DNA of 21,119 bases from CAXRBC01 sp041158045. GTDB lineage: Bacteria > Actinomycetota > Acidimicrobiia > Acidimicrobiales > Ilumatobacteraceae. The notes under the pieces were generated by a model, which was not told where the DNA came from, searched no databases, and saw only the letters and a program-made list of their open reading frames with translations. Shown piece by piece: positions 13,915-20,519 of this stretch (its first letter is position 1; each line of letters begins with the position of its first letter). Position numbers and translations under genes: made by a program. The stretch covers positions 1 to 21,119 of the forward strand of contig JBEBCD010000068.1 in NCBI GenBank assembly GCA_041158045.1, read 5' to 3'.

Positions 13915-15044
13915 GCGACGCGGCGACCGCCACGGGTCGAGTGGCCGGCGACTCGGCGCCGCGCGGGCTCACCCCGGGCCTCACCCGCGAGGAGTACGTC
14001 TCGCAGGAGGTCTTCGCCGAGGAGATGCGCCGCGTCTACGGCACGCAGTGGTGCTTCGTCGGTCGCGCCGAGCAGCTCGCCGCGCCGGGCGACCGCCTCG
14101 TGGCCGAGGTCGGCACCGAGAGCATCCTCCTCGTGCGCGACCGCGCCGGCGCCGTGCGCGCCTGGTACAACGTGTGCGCCCACCGCGGCGCGCGCCTCTG
14201 CGAGACCTCCGGCCCGGGCCACGGCGGCGCGATCACCTGCCCCTACCACGCGTGGTCGTACTCGCTCGAGGGTCGGCTCGTCGCGACGCCGATCCTGCGC
14301 GACGACGCCCTCGACCGCGACGCGATCGGCCTCACCCCGGTGCGCGTCGAGGAGTGGATGGGCTCGCTCTTCGTCACCCTGTCGCCCTCCGCCCCGCCCC
14401 TGCGCGAGGCGCTCGGTGCACTCTGGTCCGCGCCGCTCGAGCTCGACCGCTTCGACCTGGGGGCGCTGCGCCTCCTGCGCACCACCGTCGACGAGCCGCG
14501 CGCCAACTGGAAGGTGCTGGTGGAGAACTACGCCGAGTGCCTCCACTGCCCGCGCGTGCACCCCGAGCTCGTCGAGGCGGTCCCCGCGTACCGCGCGGGC
14601 AAGAACTGGGAGCCCGGCCGCACCGACGGCGGCGTCGCGCTCTCGGCCGGCCGCCTCGCGCTCGCCACGCGCGACGACGCGGGGCTCCCGGTCATCCCGT
14701 CGATGCGCGGCATGGAGCCGGGCGTCTGGGGCGCATTCGTCTACCCCAACATGCTCGTCGACATCGCGCCGACCGGCGTCGTGCTCACCGCCTACGTGCC
14801 CCGTGCGCCCGACCACACGACCGTCGTCACGTACTACCTGTTCTCCCCCGAGGTGGCGACGGCGACGCACGACATCGAGCCCGTCGTCGAGTTCTCGGAC
14901 CTGGTCAACCGCCAGGATCTCGCCGTCTGCGAGATGGTCCAGCGGGGCGTGTCGTCGGCGTCCTTCGCGCACGGCTGGCACACGCGCCTCGAGGACTACG
15001 CGCGGCGCTTCGTCGAGCGCTACCGCGCGGACCTGCGGGGCTAG
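13911..15044 (+). CDS. Rieske non-haem iron oxygenase alpha subunit, CntA/choline-monooxygenase-like
   Basis: This 377-residue ring-hydroxylating-type oxygenase has a Rieske [2Fe-2S] site formed by C89, H91, C110 and H113 (CAHRG and CPYHAW). The mononuclear iron site is N206-Y-A-E209-C-L-H212-C-P-R-V-H217 with D336 as the likely carboxylate. E209 sits where most Rieske oxygenases have the bridging Asp; a Glu there is a feature of carnitine oxygenase CntA and choline-monooxygenase/GbcA-like enzymes acting on quaternary amines. That, and the NYAECLHCPRVHPEL signature, suggest demethylation or hydroxylation of an amine or betaine. The start is GTG at 13911, overlapping the PhyH stop; GGTGGGA lies just upstream as a plausible SD. 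No reductase or ferredoxin partner is in the window. Length is normal. Confidence 0.92.
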   Translation: MSDAATATGRVAGDSAPRGLTPGLTREEYVSQEVFAEEMRRVYGTQWCFVGRAEQLAAPGDRLVAEVGTESILLVRDRAGAVRAWYNVCAHRGARLCETSGPGHGGAITCPYHAWSYSLEGRLVATPILRDDALDRDAIGLTPVRVEEWMGSLFVTLSPSAPPLREALGALWSAPLELDRFDLGALRLLRTTVDEPRANWKVLVENYAECLHCPRVHPELVEAVPAYRAGKNWEPGRTDGGVALSAGRLALATRDDAGLPVIPSMRGMEPGVWGAFVYPNMLVDIAPTGVVLTAYVPRAPDHTTVVTYYLFSPEVATATHDIEPVVEFSDLVNRQDLAVCEMVQRGVSSASFAHGWHTRLEDYARRFVERYRADLRG

Positions 15045-15064
15045 GCGCGCCCGCGGGGGCGCGC
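15045..15064. terminator. 8-bp GC hairpin between convergent genes
   Basis: GCGCGCCC (15045-15052) and GGGCGCGC (15057-15064) form a perfect 8-bp stem with a 4-base loop, beginning at the base after the Rieske stop codon. It ends four bases before the aminotransferase stop at 15069. There is no T tract. Confidence 0.6.
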
Positions 15065-15068
15065 GGCG

Positions 15069-16457
15069 TCAGTTGTAGCTGCCGACGGCGAAGTCCGCCG
15101 ACGACCGATCGTCGACGGACGCGAGCAGCGAGGCCATCCGCTCCACGTTGGCCACGTAGCGGTCGGCGTCCGCGGTGCCGTGCGCGACCGACATCGTGAT
15201 CGACTCGCTCTTGCCCCAGGGCGGGAGGAAGACCCCGCCGTTGAACTGCACGAGGAAGTGCAGGTGGCTCACCCCGGTGTTGATGCGGAGGAACTCGCGG
15301 TAGTCCCGGGCCCGCTCCCCGTGGTACACGACCGAGGCCTTGAAGCCGGCGTGGAAGCCGTACGCGGGCTGGCCCGCCGACGCGAGCGCGGCGATCGACC
15401 CGTCCACGATGCGCGCGCCGAGGACCCCGGCCCGCTCGTAGACCGCGGGCACGAGCACCTCGTCGAGCACGGCGCGCGCGGCGGCCATGGTGAGCGGGTT
15501 GCCGTTGAACGTCCCGATCTGCGGGTAGCGCCCGTCGGCGATGGCGGCCATCACCTCGTCGGTGCCGCCGATCGCCCCGCAAGGCACGCCGCCGCCGAGC
15601 GCCTTGGCGATGCACACGAGGTCCGGCGTCACGCCCCACAGGCGCGTCGCGCCGCCGTGGTGCACGACGAGCCCCGTCTTGACCTCGTCGAAGGCGAGCA
15701 GCGCGCCGTGGCGCCGCGTGATCTCCCGGATCGCCGCGAGGTAGCCGGGTGCGGGCGGGATGATGCCCGCGTTCATCATCATCGGCTCGAGGAGCATCCC
15801 GGCGACCCGCCCGGGGTGGGCGGCCAGCACGCGCTCCAGCGCGTCCGGGTCGTTGTACGGCACGATGCGCACGCACTCGGCGATGGCCGCGGGCACGCCC
15901 GGGCTCGGCGTGCGCCAGGGCTCGTCGGCGGGCCCGAGGTCGGCCTCGGAGCGGAAGATCGAGACGAGCACCGAGTCGTGGTGCCCGTTGTAGGAGCCCT
16001 CGACCTTCACGATGAGGTCGCGTCCGGTGACCGCGCGCATGAGGTGGACGGCGTCCATCGTCGCCTCGGACCCCGAGTTGCAAAAGCGCCACTGCGGCAG
16101 GCCGAACCGGGCGGCGAGCGCCTCGGCGACGTGGATCGCGTCCTCGGTGGGCTGGGCGAAGTGCGTACCGCGGCCCACCCGCTCGCGCACGGCCCGCACG
16201 ACGGCGGGATGCGCGTGGCCGGCGACGTTGACCCCGTAGCCGCCGTGGAAGTCGACGTACTCGTGGCCGTCGGCGTCCCAGAGCCGCCCGCCCTCGCCGT
16301 GGCTGACCCAGATCGGCACGGGCCGCGAGCTGGCCCAACTCGACGGCACCCCGCCCGGGATCGTGCGGCTGGCGCGGGCGTGGAGCTCGGCGGAGCGCGG
16401 GACGCGCGCGAGGAGGCGCCGCTCCTCCGCGGCGATCACTTCGTCGAGCGTCGCCAT
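15069..16457 (-). CDS. class III PLP-dependent aminotransferase, glutamate-1-semialdehyde-aminomutase-like
   Basis: This 462-residue fold-type I, class III transaminase has GSEATM (129-134, phosphate cup), SYNGHHD (155-161), LAFDEVKTG (254-262, with D257 contacting the PLP pyridine) and IAKALGGG (283-290, Schiff-base K285). The IPGGVPSSW and FNGNPLTMAAARA segments resemble the HemL/GSA-aminomutase branch, but many of that branch are amine or beta-amino-acid transaminases; context argues against a haem role. It is divergent from a PotD-type binding protein with 18 bases between start codons, and the two share a symmetric promoter. Linked expression with a polyamine-type importer suggests it transaminates an imported amine or a breakdown product (inference). 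The ATG at 16457 is leaderless. Confidence 0.92.
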   Translation of the reverse strand: MATLDEVIAAEERRLLARVPRSAELHARASRTIPGGVPSSWASSRPVPIWVSHGEGGRLWDADGHEYVDFHGGYGVNVAGHAHPAVVRAVRERVGRGTHFAQPTEDAIHVAEALAARFGLPQWRFCNSGSEATMDAVHLMRAVTGRDLIVKVEGSYNGHHDSVLVSIFRSEADLGPADEPWRTPSPGVPAAIAECVRIVPYNDPDALERVLAAHPGRVAGMLLEPMMMNAGIIPPAPGYLAAIREITRRHGALLAFDEVKTGLVVHHGGATRLWGVTPDLVCIAKALGGGVPCGAIGGTDEVMAAIADGRYPQIGTFNGNPLTMAAARAVLDEVLVPAVYERAGVLGARIVDGSIAALASAGQPAYGFHAGFKASVVYHGERARDYREFLRINTGVSHLHFLVQFNGGVFLPPWGKSESITMSVAHGTADADRYVANVERMASLLASVDDRSSADFAVGSYN

Positions 16458-16460
16458 CGG

Positions 16461-16473
16461 GGCTACGGTAGCC
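16461..16473. promoter_or_regulatory. palindromic bidirectional leaderless promoter, aminotransferase / PotD
   Basis: GGCTACGGTAGCC is a perfect inverted repeat around a central G. It holds TACGGT on + (16464-16469) and TACCGT on - (16470 to 16465), overlapping by five bases. The ATGs lie 6 bases downstream on + (16476) and 7 bases downstream on - (16457). No SD or -35 consensus is seen for either gene. Confidence 0.62.
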
Positions 16474-16475
16474 GC

Positions 16476-17672
16476 ATGCGCCGCCGGGACTTCCTCCGTC
16501 GGGCCGCGCTCACGGGCACCGGGATCGCGATCGCGCCGTCGATCCTCGCCGCGTGCGGCGGTGACGGCGGCGCCGGCGGAGCGCTGCAGATCGGCACGCC
16601 GGACTCACCGGTGACGCTGCGCACCGTCGGCGAGCCGATCGCCGACGGCCTCGCCCCCGAGTCGGGCACGCTCGAGCTCCTCAACTGGGCCGACTACGTG
16701 AACCCCGAGACGCTCGCGGCGTTCGAGTCGGCGTTCGGCGTGAAGGTCAACGTGACGATCTACGACAGCGAGGAGGCGGCGCTCGTCAAGCTCCGCAACG
16801 GGACCTTCGCCCCCGACGTCGTGCTCGGTATGACCGACACGGCGCTCGCGCGCCTGGTCGCCGCCGAGCTGCTGCAGCCGCTCAACAAGTCCTACGTGCC
16901 CAACTTCGCCAACGTGATCTCGGGCCTGCGCGACCCGTACTACGACCGCGGCGCGCAGTACACGATCCCGTACGTGATCTACGGCAACGGCATCGCCTAC
17001 CGCACCGACGTGATCGACCGCTCGCGCTTCACCGGCGGCGACGGCATCGGCGCGATGTGGGACGCCGCGTACGCGGGTCGCCTCGCGGTGATCGACTCCT
17101 ACCGCGACACGATCGGGATGGCGCTCGTGCGCGACGGGGTCGACGACATGAACACGGGCGACGAGGCGCTCCTGCGGGCCGCCGGCGAGTCGCTGCTCGC
17201 CCTGCGCGCCGCGACCAACCCCAAGGTCGACATCGTCTCCTACCAGGAGCTGCCGGGCGGCAACCGCGACATCGCCTGGGTGTGGGGCGGCGACGCGCTC
17301 GCCATGCCGATGTACCTCCCCGAGGGCGTCGACCCGTCCGTCATCGGCTTCTGGTGGCCGCCGACGACCGTCACCGCCAACGACTTCTTCTGCATCCCCC
17401 GCGCGTCGACCAAGCCGGTCCTCGCCCACGCGCTCATCGACTTCCTCTCCGACCGCGACCGCGCGCTGGCCAACGCGACGTACGTCGGCTACCAGCCCGC
17501 CCTCGAGGGCATCTCCGTCGACCAGTACGTGGCCGCGACGGGCATCCCCGACTCGCTCACCGACGCGCTCGTCACGCCGGAGCGCTACGCCGAGGGCCTG
17601 CGCTTCCACAGCCTCGATCCGTCCGTCGACGCCGTCTGGAACGACGTCTGGGCGACCTTCACCGCCGGCTGA
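16476..17672 (+). CDS. PotD-like polyamine ABC transporter substrate-binding lipoprotein
   Basis: This 398-residue extracytoplasmic solute-binding protein belongs to the spermidine/putrescine (PotD/PotF) family. The N-terminus has a twin-arginine signal (RRRDFLRRA, 2-10) followed by a hydrophobic core and a lipobox ILAAC with lipidated C27, so it is probably Tat-exported and membrane-anchored. Family landmarks are LELLNWADYVNPETL (about 69-83), YDSEEAALVKL, YGNGIAYRTDVI, an IDSYRDTIGMAL segment aligning with the PotD DDAREVF ligand region, and IGFWWPPTTVTANDFFCIP. Aromatic and acidic pocket residues fit a cationic amine ligand, but which amine cannot be told. It leads an operon with potB- and potC-like genes. 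The ATG at 16476 is leaderless. Confidence 0.92.
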   Translation: MRRRDFLRRAALTGTGIAIAPSILAACGGDGGAGGALQIGTPDSPVTLRTVGEPIADGLAPESGTLELLNWADYVNPETLAAFESAFGVKVNVTIYDSEEAALVKLRNGTFAPDVVLGMTDTALARLVAAELLQPLNKSYVPNFANVISGLRDPYYDRGAQYTIPYVIYGNGIAYRTDVIDRSRFTGGDGIGAMWDAAYAGRLAVIDSYRDTIGMALVRDGVDDMNTGDEALLRAAGESLLALRAATNPKVDIVSYQELPGGNRDIAWVWGGDALAMPMYLPEGVDPSVIGFWWPPTTVTANDFFCIPRASTKPVLAHALIDFLSDRDRALANATYVGYQPALEGISVDQYVAATGIPDSLTDALVTPERYAEGLRFHSLDPSVDAVWNDVWATFTAG

Positions 17673-17679
17673 GTCGGAC

Positions 17680-18567
17680 GTGAGCCGCCGGTCCGCCGGT
17701 GGCCCCTGGGGCGCGCTCGCCGCCCCCGGCGTGGCGTGGCTCGGCGCCATGTTCCTCGTGCCGCTCTACGCGGTGGCGTGCGTCGCCTTCGGGCGCATCG
17801 ACCCGATCTTCCGCGACGCGCTCCCGGAGTGGAACCCGCTCGCGTGGCGCTTCGACGAGGCCGGCGCCGTGCTCTCCAGCCTCGCCTCGGGACCGCTGCG
17901 CGCGGTGGCGCTGCGCACCGTCGCCTACGTCGCCGTCGCGATGCTGCTCGCGCTGGCCATCGGCTTCCCCATCGCCTACTACCTCGCACGCCACGCCGGC
18001 CGCTGGCGGCTCGTCCTGCTCGCGCTCATCGTCGTGCCGTACTGGGTCAACTACCTGATGCGCATGATGGCCTGGTACAACCTGCTGAGCCCGAGCGGGC
18101 TGGGCGCGCGCCTGCTGCGCGCCGTCGGGCTCGAGCGCAACTGGATGGACGGCTCGTCCGTCGCCGTCGTGCTCGGCCTCGTGTACGGCTACGTGCCGTT
18201 CATCATCCTCCCGCTGTACGCGACGCTGGAGCGCCTCGACTGGCGGCTCGTGGAGGCGGCGCGCGACCTCGGCGCGGGGCCCGGACAGGCGTTCCGCCTC
18301 GTGACGCTGCCGCTCGCGCGCGCGGGCACCGCGGCCGCGTGCGTGCTCATCGCCCTGCCGATGTTCGGCGACTACTACACCAACGACCTGCTGTCGCGAT
18401 CGCCGCGGACCGAGATGCTGGGCAACCAGATCGACTTCTACCTCAACGCGAGCACGCAGCCGCAGCGCGGCGCCGTGCTCGTGCTGCTGCTGTCCGTGCT
18501 CCTGCTCGCGGGGCTCTCGTCGTACCTGCGCTCCACCGACCGCACGGCAAGGGAGCGCACCCGATGA
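17680..18567 (+). CDS. PotB-like polyamine ABC transporter permease
   Basis: This 295-residue inner-membrane permease has about six transmembrane helices: around residues 12-32, 74-100, 107-125, 160-178, 215-232 and 265-285. The cytoplasmic EAA loop reads LVEAARDLGAGPGQAFRLV (about 191-209) and docks with the ATPase. The YWVNYLMRMMAWYNLLSP stretch is typical of PotB. It heterodimerises with the next permease. The start is GTG at 17680, 7 bases after the potD-like stop, with only a weak GGA upstream; no better start lies before the first helix. Its stop overlaps the next ATG. Confidence 0.92.
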   Translation: MSRRSAGGPWGALAAPGVAWLGAMFLVPLYAVACVAFGRIDPIFRDALPEWNPLAWRFDEAGAVLSSLASGPLRAVALRTVAYVAVAMLLALAIGFPIAYYLARHAGRWRLVLLALIVVPYWVNYLMRMMAWYNLLSPSGLGARLLRAVGLERNWMDGSSVAVVLGLVYGYVPFIILPLYATLERLDWRLVEAARDLGAGPGQAFRLVTLPLARAGTAAACVLIALPMFGDYYTNDLLSRSPRTEMLGNQIDFYLNASTQPQRGAVLVLLLSVLLLAGLSSYLRSTDRTARERTR

Positions 18568-19460
18568 GCCCGGCCGCGGACGTCGCGGGTGCCGCCCCGC
18601 GCGCGCGGCGCGCGCGCGCCTTGCCCATCGTCGCCTGGGGCTACGTCGCCTGGAGCCTCGTGCCGGTGGTCGTCGCCGTCGCGTTCTCGTTCAACGACGG
18701 CCGCTCCCGCTCGGTCTGGACGGGCTTCTCGCTGCGCTGGTGGACGGGCGACCCGTACTCGTCGCTGCTCCGGGACGACGCGATGCGACGGACGATCGTC
18801 AACTCGCTGGTGCTCTCGATCGGCACGCTGCTCGTCGTCACGCCGCTCGGCGTCGCGCTCGCCATCGGCGTGCAGCGGCTCCGCGGCCGCGCGGCGGGCG
18901 CGTCGCGCGCCCTCACCGCGGTGCCGCTCGTGACGCCCGAGATCGTGGTCGGCGCCGCGCTGCTCCTCACGTTCACCCGCCTGTACTCCGGGATCCCGCT
19001 CGGGCTCCCCGCGCAGCTCATCGGCAACGTGACGTTCTCCCTCTCGAGCGTCGTCGTGATCGTGCGCAGCCGACTCGTCGCGATCGGACCCACCTACGAG
19101 GAGGCCGCGCGCGACCTCGGCGCGAGCCGGCTGCAGGCGCTGCGGCACGTGCTCCTCCCCATGCTCCTGCCGTCGGTCGTGGCGAGCCTCGTCGTCGTGT
19201 TCGCGACCGTGATCGACGACTTCGTCATCACGAGCTTCCTCTCCTCGGGCGTCTCGAGCGAGACCGTCCCGGTGCGGATCTACTCCTCGGTCCGCGGTGG
19301 CGCGACGCCCGCGCTCAATGCGCTCGCGACGCTGCTCGTGACGATCTCGTTCACCGCCCTCGCGACGGGCATCTGGGTGCTCTCCGCGTGGCGGCGGCGC
19401 CACGGCGAGCGCGGGGGCCTGCGCGCCGCGCTCGGCGACCTCACGAGCGACGGGGGCTGA
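18564..19460 (+). CDS. PotC-like polyamine ABC transporter permease
   Basis: This 298-residue second permease subunit has helices around 21-42, 75-103, 113-137, 150-168, 200-222 and 260-282. The EAA motif YEEAARDLGASRLQALRHV lies near 178-196. AFSFNDGR after helix 1 matches the PotC/PotI pattern of AxSFN. The ATG at 18564 overlaps the previous stop as ATGA and has a good Shine-Dalgarno, GGGAG at 18551-18555, 8 bases upstream. This is one of the few clear SDs here, in line with its internal operon position. Its 3' end overlaps the convergent ATPase gene by 20 bases (19441-19460). Confidence 0.93.
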   Translation: MSPAADVAGAAPRARRARALPIVAWGYVAWSLVPVVVAVAFSFNDGRSRSVWTGFSLRWWTGDPYSSLLRDDAMRRTIVNSLVLSIGTLLVVTPLGVALAIGVQRLRGRAAGASRALTAVPLVTPEIVVGAALLLTFTRLYSGIPLGLPAQLIGNVTFSLSSVVVIVRSRLVAIGPTYEEAARDLGASRLQALRHVLLPMLLPSVVASLVVVFATVIDDFVITSFLSSGVSSETVPVRIYSSVRGGATPALNALATLLVTISFTALATGIWVLSAWRRRHGERGGLRAALGDLTSDGG

Positions 19461-20511
19461 GCACCCGCACGGCGTCGGCCGGCACGTCGATCGTCGTCGC
19501 GTCGCCCGCCCGCAGGGCGCTACTGCGGTCGTCGTTGGGCACCTCGGCGACGAGCGCGACGTCGCCGACCCGCAGGTCGACGCGCAGCGCGGCGCCGGCG
19601 AAGGTCACGCGCTCGATGCGCGCGGCGCGGGAGCCCGCACCGATCCGGATGCGCTCGGGGCGCACCATCACGATCGCCTCGCCGAGCGGCGCGTCGTCGG
19701 GCACGGCGAAGCGCTCGCCCGAGAGGTCGGCGACGCCACGCGCGGTGACGGCGCCGTGCACGAGGTTGGCCGCGCCGACGAAGCGCGCGACGTCGACGTT
19801 GGCCGGGCGCTCGTAGATCTCGCGGGGTGCGCCGACCTGCAGCAGGCGGCCCTCGCGCATCACGCCGATGCGGTCGCTCATCGTGAAGGCCTCGTGTTGG
19901 TCGTGCGTGACGTACACGAAGGTGATGCCGACCCGCCGCTGCAGCGCGGCGAGCTCGACCTGCAGGCGAGCCCGCAGCTGGGCGTCGAGCGCCCCGAGCG
20001 GCTCGTCCAGCAGGAGCACGGTGGGCTCGAGCACGAGGGCCCGGGCGAGGGCGACGCGCTGCTGCTCGCCGCCGGAGAGCTGGTGCACGCGCCGGCCGCC
20101 GAACGACCCGAGCTGCACGAGCTCGAGCGCCTCGGCCACGCGGCGGTCGGCGTCGTCCGCCGATCCGCGCCGCCGCCCGCCCCCCGCGCGCCCGCCGAAT
20201 CGCAGGCCGAACGCGACGTTGCCCCGCACGTCGAGGTGCGGGAACAGCGCGTAGTTCTGGAACACGGTGTTGACCGGTCGCGCCTCGGGCTCGTCGGCGG
20301 TCACGTCGCGGTCGTCGATCGTCACCGTCCCCTCGTCCGGTCGCTCGAAGCCGCCGATCATCCGCAGCGTCGTCGTCTTGCCGCAGCCGGACGGCCCGAG
20401 CAGCGAGAAGAACTCCCCTGCCCGCACCTCGAGCGTCACGCCGTCGACGACGGTGCGGTCGCCATAGCGCTTGCGCAGGCCGCGCAGCGCCACCGCCCCG
20501 GCGGCCACCAT
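19441..20511 (-). CDS. PotA-like polyamine ABC transporter ATPase
   Basis: This 356-residue ATPase powers the importer. Motifs are Walker A GPSGCGKT (39-46), Q-loop Q85 in VFQNYALFPHLDV, signature LSGGEQQR (145-152), Walker B VLLLDE (165-170), D-loop GALDAQLR and H-loop H203 in YVTHDQHEA. A TOBE domain forms the C-terminal 100 or so residues (MVRPERIRIG onwards). A Gly/Arg-rich insert (about 106-123) lies between Q-loop and signature, unlike standard PotA. The ATG at 20511 follows the oxygenase stop by 8 bases, so the two probably share a transcript. Unusually, the ATPase faces its permeases tail to tail instead of sitting in their operon, so assignment to the same transporter rests on family match and proximity. 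Confidence 0.93.
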   Translation of the reverse strand: MVAAGAVALRGLRKRYGDRTVVDGVTLEVRAGEFFSLLGPSGCGKTTTLRMIGGFERPDEGTVTIDDRDVTADEPEARPVNTVFQNYALFPHLDVRGNVAFGLRFGGRAGGGRRRGSADDADRRVAEALELVQLGSFGGRRVHQLSGGEQQRVALARALVLEPTVLLLDEPLGALDAQLRARLQVELAALQRRVGITFVYVTHDQHEAFTMSDRIGVMREGRLLQVGAPREIYERPANVDVARFVGAANLVHGAVTARGVADLSGERFAVPDDAPLGEAIVMVRPERIRIGAGSRAARIERVTFAGAALRVDLRVGDVALVAEVPNDDRSSALRAGDATTIDVPADAVRVLSPRRS

Positions 20512-20519
20512 GCGGTCGG

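Noticed and set aside
15180..16475. In-frame upstream extension of the PotD-like protein
   Set aside because: The upstream frame is antisense to the aminotransferase; the Tat signal and lipobox begin at ATG 16476.
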